Shown here piece by piece: positions 11,899 to 22,580 of a stretch of 64,000 bases of DNA. The notes under the pieces are model-generated. The model was not told where the DNA came from, did not search any database, and worked only from the letters and a program-made list of their open reading frames with translations. Positions within the stretch are counted from its first letter, which is position 1, and the number at the start of each line of letters is the position of its first letter. Both the position numbers and the translations under genes were made by a program. This DNA is from Endothia cerciana (taxonomy: Eukaryota > Ascomycota > Sordariomycetes > Diaporthales > Cryphonectriaceae): positions 124,001 through 188,000 of the forward strand of contig JALRMH010000041.1 in NCBI GenBank assembly GCA_026119935.1, in the 5' to 3' direction.

Positions 11899-12408
11899 CA
11901 GTGGATTTGCCCCTGGAGAAGATACTGCCATCGTATGATAGCCGTTGCCTGTTATAACTCTGTGAGCTGCACTGAGGGCGGCCGAGGTTAATCATGTCAC
12001 GGCTTCTAAAAGATATGCGAAGGACTCAGACGAATAGGCTCCCCCCAAGGCGATGTGAATTTGTTTCCGCACCCAAGGGGTTAGTAGGTATATATACATA
12101 TATATACACCCAGGTAGACAATATAGCACGAAATTGAACAGCCTTGGTGAAATTTGAGAGGAAACAAATCAAATCTGGCCGTGGCCATGGCCAGTGGGTT
12201 GTGACCTCCGCTCCGGCACCGGCAACACGGTCAACAACCACATCTGCCCGGATCTTATCTCTGTTACCTTGAGACTGCACTAATTGGAGAAGTAAAGAAA
12301 GAAACAGCACGGTGCTCATGAATCATACCGCCCTTAAATGGTCCAAGAGCCGGACCAAACTTCACTAAACACCCTCAAACCCTGTCATATACCCCCCAAA
12401 CGCCGGCC
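11897..12408. other. Upstream region of the MlrC-type gene
   Basis: No gene seen. It contains a short TATATA-rich stretch at 12088-12108 and presumably the promoter of the downstream gene. Confidence 0.4.
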
Positions 12409-13980
12409 ATGGCCCGCAAACCAACAATAGCGATCGCCGGCCTCGCGATCGAAACATCCACCTTCTCCCCCGCACGCACACCCGCGGCCGCATTCCACCC
12501 CCGCCGCGGGGACGCCGAGATCACCTCGTACCACGCCCGCGTCCTCGGCCCCGGCACGCCGCTCTCCACTGCCGCCCACTGGCGCGGCGCGCTCATCGGC
12601 CATGCGCTCCCTGGCGGGCAGGTCACGAGGGAGGCGTTCGAGGCGCTCGCGGCGGACATAGTCGCGCGGCTGGGCGCCGTCGCCGAGTCGTGCAGTGGTG
12701 GGGCGGGGCCGGACGGGCTGTGGTTCGACATCCACGGCGCGATGTGCGTGGAGGGTCTCGACGACGCCGAGGCCGAGCTGCTGCGGCGGGTGAGGGCCGC
12801 CGTCGGGCCCGGGTGTGTCGTAAGCGCCAGCATGGACCTCCACGGGAACGTGTCCCGCGAGCTGGCGCACATGTGCGACCTGATCACCTGCTACAGGACC
12901 GCGCCGCACGTGGACGTCGTCGAGACGCGGGTGCGGGCGTGTACGAACCTGCTGGAGGTGCTGAGGCGGAAGGGGAAGGGGGACGGCGGGGAGGGGAGGT
13001 TCAAGCCCCTGAAGGCGTGGGTACCAGTGCCGATCCTGCTTCCCGGCGAGCAGACGAGCACGCGGGACGAGCCCGCCAGGTCGATATATGCCGCGGTCCC
13101 CGGCGTGGAGGCGATGGAGGGCGTGCTGGACGCCGCCGTGTGGGTCGGCTACGCGTGGGCCGACGAGCCGCGGAACCGGGCCGCGGTGGTCGTCACGGGG
13201 TGGGGGGAGGACGCAGTGGCGGCGGGCGCGGAGAAGCTGGCGCAGCTGTTCTGGAGGAGCCGTGAGGGGTTCCACTTCGTGGCGCCGACGGGGAGCTTCG
13301 GGGAGTGTCTCGACGCTGCCCTCGCGCGGATCGGGGACGAGAGCAGGAGGCCGTTCTTCATCAGCGACTCGGGGGACAACCCCACCGCGGGCGGGAGTGG
13401 TGATGTCACATGGGGGCTGACGCGACTGCTGGAGCGGGAGGAGTTCGGGACGGGGGACGGACCGACGGTGATCTATGCGAGCGTCCCCGGCCCGGAGGCC
13501 GTAGACGTCGCCGTTGAGGCGGGCGTCGGTGCTACGGTGACCGTTACGGCGGGCGCGATGGTGGACGATACCCACGCGGGCCCGCTGACGATGACGGGGC
13601 GGGTACATAGCATCAAGCACGGGGATAGGGACGCCGTGACCGAGGTGGTCCTGCGGGTGGGCAGTGTGTATGCCATCCTGACCAAGCTGCGGAAGCCATA
13701 TCACAAGGAGAAGGACTTCACGGACCTCGACCTGCGGCCGAGGGAGGCTGATATCGTGATCGTCAAGATCGGGTACCTCGAGCCGGAGCTGTACGACATG
13801 TCGAATGACTGGATGCTGGGCCTCACGCCTGGGGGCGTGGATCAGGATCTCGGGAGGTTGGGCCACGAGAGGATACGGAGGCCGATGTGGCCCTTTGACA
13901 AGAAGGCAGATCGGGAGCCGGACCTCACAGCGAGGATGATTGCAATGTCTGATGTGCCGCTGGAGGGGCCTGACGAGTAA
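12409..13980 (+). CDS. MlrC/M81-family metallopeptidase-like protein
   Basis: A 523-aa intronless frame starts MARKPTIAIAGLAIETSTFSP, the typical N-terminus of the M81 (MlrC, DUF1485) family. Family landmarks are present in order: FDIHGAMC at about residues 106-113, MDLHGNVS at 142-149, CYRTAPHVDVVETR at about 161-174, and in the C-terminal MlrC_C domain FISDSGDNPTAGGSGD at about 317-332. The His and Asp residues of these motifs are the expected metal-binding region. The founding member, bacterial MlrC, cleaves the linear peptides left after microcystin opening, but most family members have unknown substrates, and fungal copies are usually orphan hydrolases. Coding GC is much higher than in the AT-rich flanks, and the gene lacks introns, which with a mainly bacterial family hints at horizontal transfer; this is inference. 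The long open frame on the opposite strand is a GC-driven shadow. Confidence 0.9.
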   Translation: MARKPTIAIAGLAIETSTFSPARTPAAAFHPRRGDAEITSYHARVLGPGTPLSTAAHWRGALIGHALPGGQVTREAFEALAADIVARLGAVAESCSGGAGPDGLWFDIHGAMCVEGLDDAEAELLRRVRAAVGPGCVVSASMDLHGNVSRELAHMCDLITCYRTAPHVDVVETRVRACTNLLEVLRRKGKGDGGEGRFKPLKAWVPVPILLPGEQTSTRDEPARSIYAAVPGVEAMEGVLDAAVWVGYAWADEPRNRAAVVVTGWGEDAVAAGAEKLAQLFWRSREGFHFVAPTGSFGECLDAALARIGDESRRPFFISDSGDNPTAGGSGDVTWGLTRLLEREEFGTGDGPTVIYASVPGPEAVDVAVEAGVGATVTVTAGAMVDDTHAGPLTMTGRVHSIKHGDRDAVTEVVLRVGSVYAILTKLRKPYHKEKDFTDLDLRPREADIVIVKIGYLEPELYDMSNDWMLGLTPGGVDQDLGRLGHERIRRPMWPFDKKADREPDLTARMIAMSDVPLEGPDE

Positions 13981-14537
13981 CCCAGTCGGTGAGGGAGGCG
14001 GATTGTACGGGGGCAAGCAGGACACATATGCCTTGAAAAGGACGTTTGTAGACATTACAAAGGTGGTATTAATGAACGTTCTCGATGGTCTTGTCACCGA
14101 GGTCTAGTAGAAAGAATGTGTCTCTGTCCTTCAACCCATCGTCCCAACGTAGGTAGGCGGTGGTTCATCCTGTCTGCTCCGAGCCGCCGAGATCCTCCGC
14201 AAGCTTCTAATGATTGACTGTTCGGGGGACGTCGGTGTCCATGAGACCCATTTTCGGTGCCAAGCCCATTGACGTGGCCGTCGGTATTGGGTAGGCACGT
14301 TGAAACTGGTGAAGCAGTTTCGTGGCGGAGCCCCTTGTCACAGAACCCTCCCGACGGGGGGGGGGGGTCTACCACCCTGTTCTGACGCCCTGACCTGGGG
14401 TCGATCAGTGCGTCAATATCGCCAGGACCTCCTGGCTGATACTGTTGGAATGAATGAAGCCATCAGAGGTGTCTGCCTCTGTCGAGGCCGTGTGGCGCTT
14501 ATGGAGGCCCGGAAATTCTTCGGCTGGTGAACCCCCC
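13981..14537. other. Intergenic between MlrC-type gene and small secreted protein
   Basis: Convergent 3' flanks. It includes a 12-base poly-G run at 14356-14367. No gene seen. Confidence 0.5.
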
Positions 14538-14803
14538 TCAGTATGCCGGGTGAGGATCGCGAGGCGTGTGGAGTCTGGTGATGATGCCGCGTTGGACCAG
14601 GGACAATGTGTCGCGTTCGACGATGTCATCAGCGCGAACAACAGGCTGTGTAAAGGTCAGTATGGGACTCTGAGGCCTTGACAGGATCAGATATGGGGTG
14701 GACAAACCTTAAGGGCCAGGCGTCCTGATGGTTCCCTGATGGGGGCTGGGTGGGCGTAGGCGCCCAAGGCCATGGTGAAGGCGAGGATGGCGGACAGCTT
14801 CAT
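14538..14803 (-). CDS. Small predicted secreted protein, 67 aa
   Basis: The start ATG at 14803 opens with MKLSAILAFTMALGAYA, a textbook signal peptide with likely cleavage after AYA, and continues HPAPIREPSGRLALK. A 62-bp intron (14646-14707, gtttgt...tacacag) joins this in phase to PVVRADDIVERDTLSLVQRG and a short tail ending DPHPAY at TGA 14538-14540. The mature part is about 50 residues with no cysteine, and the RADDIVERDT segment resembles propeptide-like spacers in fungal secreted proteins. No homologue was recognised. It could be a small effector-like or secreted signalling peptide, or a truncated gene. The two-exon structure with a clean signal peptide makes chance unlikely, but the donor is a weak GTTTGT. 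Confidence 0.55.
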
Positions 14804-15997
14804 ATTGATCTAGGGATTATAAAGATTTGTAGTGTGACTGCTTGAGAAAGTAATTTCTTTGGTAATGAAGTTGATCCAGCAACGTGATAATAGCACCGCC
14901 GGGGCCGATATGAAAGTACTGGAAGCTCGAGATGAAGACGCTGCAAGTGGTGAGCAGGACATGAAGCCATCACGCGGAGCGCACACGTTCTTTTTAATCC
15001 GTGAAGACGTCGACAAAAATGGAACCTGCGGGTTTAGCAGACCGGTATCGCGACAAGACAGTCGTCAGCTCTCCATAGCGTCCGGCGCGTTGAGGGGTTT
15101 GGTCCTGGCCACAGGGCGTTTCAAACCCTGCGGACATCTGTCTCGACAATGGGACGACGGAGGGTTTGACACATGGTACACGCATTGTTCGTCCAGGTCA
15201 AGAGTACCTGCCAGCCAGACCGTATGCCAAAAGAGGACACGACCCTGGTGGGCAGCAGGCATGAGCCTGCACGAGGGTAAGGCATAGCAGAGATCGGAAT
15301 GTGGCTGTCACCTGATGATATTCCCGGCCAAGGACCACAAGCCTACAGAATCCATACTTATGAGACGGTGTTTCGACTTCATCAGAAGATAAATAGCACC
15401 CGCCGTAGCATTAGAATGCAGATCATCTGCACGGCCAGTCGAACGGTGCATCTGCCATCTATTAATTGCTCAGACGGCTCGGGCGAGGTCGTAACTGCGA
15501 GGATCGAGATGGTCACGAACAATCACGAAGGAGGCATCAGGACTGGGCGAGACGCATCAGGGGGGCTGACAAGAGGTGACCCTAACCCTCGCCAGTGCGG
15601 TTTGATAAGAGATAGTTGATAAGAGATAAGAGAAGTTGGTGCCTTGCGGTACGTAGTCGCGGCCTCAGGCTGCGAGATGGAGGGGAAGAGGTCCCCCCCA
15701 GCCCCCTCCTGCGGGCCAGAACCTTGAGCACCTGGGCCGCTGAGTGGCAGGCGGTGGCTAGGCTAGCGCGGGGTCAGAAAATTTCCCAATCTCGTCCCTG
15801 TCCCTAGGCGCAAATTTGCTTGGTGGGTGCAGGCAGGGTGCTATCTCGTTCTCTTGTTTCGGGCAGCGACCACAATCGCAGTCCCTACACTAAAAATTAC
15901 CACACTTACACCACATCACCGCTAGACCACGACCTCAATCGCCAACCCCTCCACACCACCACATCCTCCTCCATCAGAGAGTCTTCAAACCGTCAAG
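14804..15997. other. Intergenic; promoter of EF-1beta at its right end
   Basis: No gene supported. The last 150 bp (15850-15997) are C-rich with CA/CT runs and end in a favourable tcaagATGG start context, as expected of the 5' leader of a highly expressed fungal gene. Confidence 0.5.
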
Positions 15998-17071
15998 ATG
16001 GGCTTCACCGATCTCGTTAGCGACGCTGGCCTGTCCATCCTCAACAACTTCCTGGTCACTCGGTCCTACATCACTGGGTATGTCTTCCCCTATTTTCCAC
16101 CCCTCTTCCACTAGGAGCTATGACTCCTCCCCCCGGAGAAGACGACGACGACATCCTCTCCACATGATGATTCCCCTGGTCCGTGTTTCTGAGCAGCCTC
16201 AAGACCTGCGCATGAATACAAACCCAGCACTCTGTTGCACCTCTGACCCGCCTCTGCTTGCCCCTGGTGTCTCGTCTCGAACTGACCCCCGCCCAACACA
16301 TCTCTGCGTTGATCACCCCCCGCCGCTGACATCTGCCGCCCTTTCCCTGGCCAACAGCTACAACGCCACCCAGGCCGACGTCGCCGTCTTCAAGGCCATC
16401 TCCTCTGCCCCTGACGCCGCCAAGTACCCCCACGCTGCCCGGTGGTACAAGCACATCGCCACCTACGAGGACGAGTTCGCCACCCTCTCCGGCGATGCCA
16501 CCAAGCCCTACACCGTCTACGGCCCCGAGGCTTCTGAGGTCACCCTGAACCCCGCCAAGGCCCCCGCTGCCGCTGCCGATGACGACGACGAGGATGTCGA
16601 CCTGTTCGGCTCCGACGACGAGGAGGAGGATGCCGAAGCCGCCCGCATCCGCGAGGAGCGTCTGGCCGAGTACAAGAAGAAGAAGGAAGGCAAGACCAAG
16701 CCTGCTGCCAAGTCCATCGTGACCCTGGACGTGAAGCCATGGGGTATGTGCATTCCCCGCCCATCCCGCCCTGCTCGACAAGGCGGTCCCTGGGTGAGGC
16801 ATCAGGGGCGTGGAACCGCATGCTGACGTGACTTACAATAGATGACGAGACCGACATGGTGGAACTCGAGAATCATGTCCGTAGCATCGAGAAGGACGGT
16901 CTGCTCTGGGGTGCCTCCAAGCTGGTTCCCGTCGGCTATGGTGTCAAGAAGCTGCAGATCAACCTCGTCGTCGAGGACGAGAAGGTCTCCACCGACGAGC
17001 TCCAGGAGACTATCTTGGAGTTTGAGGACCACGTCCAGTCCACCGACGTTGTTGCCATGCAGAAGCTATAA
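15998..17071 (+). CDS. EFB1: Translation elongation factor 1-beta
   Basis: Three exons, 15998-16077, 16358-16743 and 16842-17071, give 231 aa starting MGFTDLVSDAGLSILNNFL. The first intron is long for this genome (280 bp), the second is 98 bp; both are GT-AG and in phase. The protein has a short GST-C-like helical N-terminus, a highly acidic linker (DDDDEDVDLFGSDDEEED at about residues 98-115), a basic segment (EYKKKKEGKTKPAAKS), and the C-terminal guanine-nucleotide-exchange domain beginning VTLDVKPWDDETDM and ending DHVQSTDVVAMQKL. EF-1beta reloads EF-1alpha with GTP in the cytosolic translation machinery. Length and motifs match fungal orthologues. It is a housekeeping gene, so it probably marks sequence outside the secondary-metabolite region to its right. 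Confidence 0.97.
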
Positions 17072-18099
17072 GCAGCTGTCTGTCAAACAGTGGCCCGGGG
17101 AGCACACCTCTGGTATCTAGGAGATACTTCGGACGATGGTGGGCTTAATCATCCTACGATGGCATTCACATGCTGTCTGTCCGGTCTAAACTCTGCATGG
17201 GATCTGAGATCGCGCCTGGTAAAACAAAATGTCATAAGTGCGACGAGATAGACAAGAACATCAAGGCAGACTTTTCGTCGTCCCCCAAACGTTACTATTT
17301 TTGCTTGCCCTTGCGCCATCTTTATCTTGCAAGACGATGCTGCTTACGTCCATGTTACGACCCCGAGGTCGCCAATGCTGGTCTGACATGCTACAGTGAA
17401 ACACCATCATCTCCTTCGCTCCGGAACGGTGGCGTGAGCAATGGCCAGCGGCAGCCCAAGGCCCGAATGGCCCTTCAGGATACGTACATATCAAAAAGCA
17501 ATTTTGATTCTCAACCCATCCGACGTCTGCACCCTGAGTCCACAGACGGTTCTCCCGACTACCATGCGCCCGCGCGAGTCGCACCGACTGGAGTCTCCCT
17601 GAGAAGCCTCGACCGCACACGAGGCATGGCATGGTGCAACGGCACATCACAAGCTCGACCCTACTTCAACCTCCGATGTGGCTTGTGGACGTAGTCGCGG
17701 AAAGTTACCTCCTAGGCGAGGTAGGCGAAGGTCAGGGGGTTATTCTCCTTCAGGAACGAACTACTCTGCCCATCAGACGCCAGACACTTTCGCAAGGTTC
17801 TCACGCACACCAGCAGATTCTATGTAGCTATGCGAGAAGCAAAGAAGGCCTAGGCTACAGATTACGCCTTTCCGTGAGGGAGTCATGAGCGGCGGTCGAT
17901 GCAAAATGAAAACATGTCCGACAGCATTTGCCCACTGTTCGCGAGTAGGTGAGCTTGCTGACCGCCGCTACAAGCTTGGGATCCGACATGTCCTGCTCCT
18001 CTCGCCTTCCCACGAAACAAACAAGGTGGTTGTGAGGATATACCCGCCCCGGAGAACACCCTCTACCAGGATCAGATTGTCACGCCCGCCGGACCACGC
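17072..18099. other. 3' flank of EF-1beta, no gene recognised
   Basis: Open frames at 17170-17694 on the plus strand and 17261-17650 on the minus strand overlap one another and show no domain, start context or splice sites that persuade. Confidence 0.45.
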
Positions 18100-18628
18100 T
18101 CAGGACAGCTTCGTCTCCTTGGCCTCCTTGGCCTCCTTGGCCTCGACAAACCTCCTCAGGCCGTCAAAGTGTGTCTTCGCGCGGAGCGAGTCCACAAACT
18201 CCACGAACCGCACGACCTTGTCGCAGGCCTCGTTGAAGTGCAGCGTGATCATGTACTCGTTGGAGTATGGGCCGATAACGCTGTCGGCCGTGCTGGTGCA
18301 CCATATGGTGGCCTTGTTGCCCTTCTCGTCGTCCACGATGTCCTGGATCTGCGGGTTGAAGTTCTTGAACAGCGGGAGCGAGAAGCTGAAGAATGTCCTG
18401 TACTGCGCGTTGTCCATCTCGGGCTGGCCGAGGGTCCCTGCGGCTCTCTTTCATCAGCTTCGTCGTCGTCGTTCGTCGGTCCCCGAACTAGGTTAAGCGT
18501 TACGTACTTGGCAGGATCACCGTGACACAGTTGTCGGCGCGCAGGGACATGATCTTCTCCAGGTCCCAGGAGCGGTACGAGTCGATCACCTCGATGGCGA
18601 GCTTGCGTCTCGGTGATATGTCTGCCAT
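18100..18628 (-). CDS. SnoaL/NTF2-like protein
   Basis: Two exons, 18628-18508 and 18437-18100, separated by a 70-bp intron (gtacgt...gccgcag), give 152 aa. The product begins MADISPRRKLAIEVIDSYRSWD, then MSLRADNCVTVILPR, and after the junction TLGQPEMDNAQYRTFF and LPLFKNFNPQIQDIV. This pattern (helical start, RAxxC/H...LP, then RP.M.N..Y..FF) is that of fungal SnoaL-like folds of about 150 residues in the NTF2 superfamily, small alpha+beta-barrel proteins that act as cyclases, isomerases or dehydratases, or only bind ligands. The C-terminus carries a repeated EAK motif (EAKEAKEAKE). It lies 4 kb from the polyketide synthase; SnoaL-like proteins do occur in polyketide clusters, so a tailoring role is possible but unproven. 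Confidence 0.75.
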
Positions 18629-19362
18629 GGTAGGGGCGGGTGATTCAGTGCCTCACAGACCGGGTCTCCCGGTGTGCTGTATCTCCAAATTTGATGAACC
18701 TAGGCGGCAGCAGGTCAAGAATGAGGGGGGGTCGAGGAAGAGGAGCTTGGGGACCTCGTGCGTGCCGGAGCCCACGACCAACTTGCGTACGAATACGACA
18801 TAGGCCCCCAGGAATTGGCAGCTCGCACCCGTGGCCATCGTCGAAACCGTCCCCGCCGGCGCCAGCCTCGGTTCAAAAATGGTGCCCGCCCGCTGCAAGG
18901 AGCCAAGAGGTGCGGATCAGGGTAAGAGTCGTGCCTATGGGGGCGGCCAGTTCGATCCTTCTCGGCTTAGCGCTAGCGAGAGCGTCGCAGTCTAGACGGG
19001 ACGGGTCGAAAGAGGGCCTGGATCCCCATGCACGTGCTCTGGTGGTGTTGTGATTTGGCGTTCGATGGGGCCTCAACGGTCCACCCCAGAGCACATCGAT
19101 GGTGGGTATGGCGGAGCCTCGGCCGAGTATGGGGATCCGTATCGGATCCGAAGGCTGGCCGTTCGTTGCGCAACCGATTATTTCCTGGCTCATGGCCTAC
19201 TTGGGCACTGCACGGTATTTACTTGGCGCTAATGTTAGGTGGAACGTGGACTGCAGAGGTAGAGGGCCTCGACAGCGGCCCTCGTGCCATGAGCAACAGT
19301 GTGCTTGTGTGCTGTGAAGACTCTGTACGATCTGAACGAACAATGAGACGTTCGTCAATGCC

Positions 19363-19435
19363 GGTGTACAGTACCCCACCCACCTTCGGGACACCAAAAT
19401 GCCGGAGACATCATATAAACTTGACGATTATCACC
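19363..19435. repeat. Dispersed repeat, copy 1
   Basis: The sequence around cagtaccccacccacc followed by cttcgggacaccaaaatg recurs in the same orientation near 21527. It looks like the end of a DNA transposon, but no element body is attached on this side. Confidence 0.6.
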
Positions 19436-19681
19436 ACTTCTAGTGAATAAAGGCTTGGTTTTTGGTACATAATATATATATATATATTAAAACAATCGTC
19501 AGAAGCTAATTAATCCATATATCTGGCTGGCCCGCGGACAACCCCCTCAGCCTGTTTCAAGCTGTTCGGCATCAGGCTAAATCGAAGGCTCTCCCTCATC
19601 CGGGTCCTCGTCTAGTCCTCCTCAACCACCTCAACCTGTTGGATTTAAACGAGTGTAGAAGCTTGATTTCTCAGCTACAGA

Positions 19682-19794
19682 GCTCCTCAGGGGAGCGGAG
19701 GAGGCTATTTATGTGTGACTATCACCGGAGTCTCCGGCTCAGGGCTCGTATTTACGAGCCCGTGGCACTACCTGAAGCGAGGCCATCGTGGCCT
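19682..19794. repeat. Four consecutive perfect palindromes
   Basis: Within 113 bp there are four perfect inverted repeats: GCTCC/GGAGC with a 5-nt spacer (19682-19696), CCGGAG/CTCCGG with 1 nt (19725-19737), GGGCTCGTA/TACGAGCCC with 2 nt (19742-19761), and AGGCCA/TGGCCT with 3 nt (19780-19794). They are short hairpin formers lying in otherwise unexplained DNA. Confidence 0.85.
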
Positions 19795-20669
19795 GATACA
19801 GACCATCAAACTGGCTCAGTGCGTAGGTTTCTGGCAGGTGTGGACCTTACAATCAACACAACCCTCTAGCGCTGCTCTAGCCTAGCAGTATCTTCTTCTA
19901 GATTGTTCATTGTATATCCCTTCGTGACGAGCTTAGCTATTGATCTAAACTTAGCTATAGGGTTTGGAATCGAGCGATGCTTTCTTGTACGGCTCACAGC
20001 CTCTTTGTAATGAGCACTGCTAAGTAACTTAAACCTAGAAGTACTTGTTGGGTTTGTGTTAACAGAGACGGTGCAGAGGTGTACCTGGCCTGATTCCACA
20101 ATGTCGAAAACTGTATGGCTCCAATCCGATGATCAATGCAAGTGCTATCAGCTGTGAGGCTCCCAAGGTGTAGATGAACATGGAACTTAGATCGATGACT
20201 GAAGAGCTATGAAGGAAATCTATCTAACAGTAGGAAGTCCCGTCCTTCATATATTCAGCTCTTCGTCCTGGCTCACTTGGCTCAGGCTCTGAGCATCACT
20301 CGACTAGATACGTGAACTGCATTTGGCACATCTTAGGTGGCTAGCGGGGTTTCTAGCTCGACCAATGATGTGTCTTTGGGAGACCTTGCGATGTGGTGGT
20401 GATATGTAGGTATTTTACAAGCAAGGGTTGGTCAATCTGTAGACAACAAAATGATCCGGATTATCCGGCACCTTAGTTGACACGAGAGCCGAGTTTATTG
20501 CGTCACGATTTTGGGGGCCAAGTACAAGACGTCCGGACATAGCAAGATCAACACACTGTCCCCGGTCGAAGACATTCAACTATAATTAAAATCGCCCGAA
20601 CAGGCGTCTAGGATTCTGGCGAGGGCAAGTGTTCCTCACTCGGTTCGACGGAACCCTCCCACGTCCCAA

Positions 20670-21395
20670 ATGGCGCGAATCTTCATCACCGGCTCTTCCG
20701 ACGGCATCGGCTCGCTCACGGCCAAGCGCCTCGCCACCCAGGGCCACCAGGTAGTGCTTCACGCACGCAGCGCCCGACGCGCCGCCGACGCCCAGGCCGC
20801 GTGTCCCGGTGCCCACGCGTGCGTGTTCGGGGACCTGAGCAGCATCGAGGAGACCAGGAGACTCGCGGCGGAGGCTAACAGGCACGGGCCGTACGACTGC
20901 GTGATCCACAACGCGGGGGTGCTGGGCCCGGCGCGGGCGAGGGACCTGCTCGCCGTCAACACACTGGCGCCATACATCCTCACATGTCTCATGGACAGGC
21001 CGAGGCGGCTGGTATACGTGTCGAGCGGGCTGCACCGCTCCGGCAGCCCGCGGCTGGACGGCCTCGAGGGCTCGGGGTACAGCGATAGCAAGCTGCACGA
21101 TATCATGCTAGCGAAGGCGTTCGCGAGGAGGTGGGGGGACGTCGAGAGCAACGCCGTGGACCCGGGCTGGGTCCCGACAAAACTGGGCGGGTACGGTGCG
21201 CCGGGAGACATCGAGGCCAGCGCGGATTGCCTCATGATGCTGGCGCTGGCCGAGGGGGAGGCCAAAGGGGCGACGGGAAAGTATTTCCAACGCTCGAGGG
21301 TGACTTCTTGTGCGAAAGCCGCCGATGATATAGGGCTTCAGGATGGGTTATTGAGGAAGTTGGCCGACATGAGCGGTGTTGAGGTGCCCCAGTGA
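20670..21395 (+). CDS. Short-chain dehydrogenase/reductase
   Basis: A 241-aa intronless frame with classical SDR landmarks: cofactor motif TGSSDGIGS (residues 7-15), NAG at about 81-83, catalytic Ser in VYVSSGL (about 113-119), and YSDSK giving the Tyr-x3-Lys pair (Y137, K141), then DPGWVPT. The enzyme would reduce or oxidise a carbonyl or alcohol with NAD(P)H. The chain is short of some SDRs because the loop after the catalytic Lys is compact, but no motif is missing. Codon use is very GC-rich compared with the AT-rich repeats on both sides. It sits 1.2 kb beyond the 3' end of the polyketide synthase, so it could be a tailoring reductase; the transposon-like repeats around it could equally mean it was moved here. 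Confidence 0.9.
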   Translation: MARIFITGSSDGIGSLTAKRLATQGHQVVLHARSARRAADAQAACPGAHACVFGDLSSIEETRRLAAEANRHGPYDCVIHNAGVLGPARARDLLAVNTLAPYILTCLMDRPRRLVYVSSGLHRSGSPRLDGLEGSGYSDSKLHDIMLAKAFARRWGDVESNAVDPGWVPTKLGGYGAPGDIEASADCLMMLALAEGEAKGATGKYFQRSRVTSCAKAADDIGLQDGLLRKLADMSGVEVPQ

Positions 21396-22580
21396 AGGCC
21401 TCACTGAACTTGTCAGACGTCGTTTCAGATGCGTACCACGCCAAGAGCGCGCAATGCCAGCTAAAGGCGAAGAGGAAGTGAGTGGCAGGCCCCTCTGGAA
21501 ACTGATTGTGGTTTGTTCACCTTTGTATACTGTACCCCATCCACCTTCGAGATACACCCACTTCGGGACACCAAAATGTAGACAGTCCCATACAAACTCG
21601 ATATATTTACTTAGACCGTTTTCGCCTAGTTTTGATGCTATTTGCATTACATTTAGTCTATTCTGTAGTATTTTGATAGAAGAAGCTGCGAGGAGATAAT
21701 GAATCTCGGCTAGTTCTGTTGGTTCTTGATAGTCACGATAGTTACAGATCTATAAGCTATTCTATCTTTCTTGGAAAAATTCACAGCTAATCTAGATAGC
21801 TAGGGTTTATAGAAGCGTACTTGTTCAACAACGTTCAACCCCTCTGGCTGCTAGCATATATATCCTATAGCCTTCAACCTCTAGACAACGGAATCTTCAC
21901 TATGCTGAAGAGGACAATGAATTGTGAAGTTGAGAATATCAATACTGCTACGGATTCTATCCCCCTTAGGAAAAATAAACTTCATCCGTTGCTTATATGA
22001 AGCTAGAAAGATAGTAACAAGCTGTATAATCAAACAAGCCTGATACTACACAGGCTGCTACCCTATCAATAGAGCCAAGGCTCTTGAACACCCTGAGATC
22101 CAAGCGGAAAAGCCTAAAGAGAATAAAGCTTTGGATCCCACGGCTACCCGAGACTTCAAGCCTGATGAAGATGATGAGGCTATTACAAGGCATTTCGTGA
22201 TAAGCCTAGCACCCAGGGACAGCCGGCCGGCTAGATATAAAGCTAGACGTATTGCCGACGAGATCGACGACCTAAGGGCACAGGTTGCTTTTATTGGGCA
22301 AGAAAACCAAGCCTATAAGGCCGAAGAAGAGTGTTATGACCCAAGAAGCAGCAGGTTACTGGAACAGGCCGTCTCAATGGAGACAGGACCGCGTTGGCCC
22401 GGATCCAACATCCCGAGGCAAAACATATCTCTTATGTAATCAAGGATGATCCAGGGTGAGGGCAGAGACTCCATAGGCCATGCATATCTTTGCAAGTAAT
22501 CGACTTCATTAATTCAATGATTGCAGACTCTGTTACCCTGATAAAGCACCACGCACTCAATCTTGACATAAGGAAGGACC
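21396..22580. mobile_element. AT-rich transposon relic with dispersed repeat, unclassified
   Basis: The second copy of the dispersed repeat (about 21527-21615) opens an AT-rich, stop-rich tract to about 22.45 kb. A plus-strand stretch at 22131-22439 (SRPARYKARRIADEIDDL) looks like a fragment of an element-encoded protein. No intact transposase or reverse transcriptase motif was found, so the class is unknown. Confidence 0.4.
21527..21615. repeat. Dispersed repeat, copy 2
   Basis: Matches copy 1 near 19363: actgtaccccatccacc, then cttcgggacaccaaaatg after an insertion of about 17 bp, then a further shared cata(t/c)aaact(t/c)ga. Same orientation as copy 1. Confidence 0.6.

Larger units (their letters stand above)
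18629..20669. other. Repeat-bearing intergenic region
   Basis: No gene supported. It contains one copy of a dispersed repeat (19363-19435), an (AT)n stretch at 19471-19488 and a group of four palindromes (19682-19794). A minus-strand frame at 19866-20099 ending NNLEEDTARLEQR may be a transposase tail remnant, which is only a guess. Confidence 0.45.

Noticed and set aside
12385..14097. 570-aa minus-strand open frame over the MlrC-type gene
   Set aside because: Proline/arginine/histidine-rich shadow caused by the high GC at codon position three of the real plus-strand gene; no domain.
16071..16802. Minus-strand 243-aa frame over EF-1beta
   Set aside because: Antisense of the acidic EF-1beta coding exon and its intron.
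20586..21265. Two minus-strand frames over the SDR gene
   Set aside because: Shadows of GC-rich SDR coding sequence; no SDR-independent motif.
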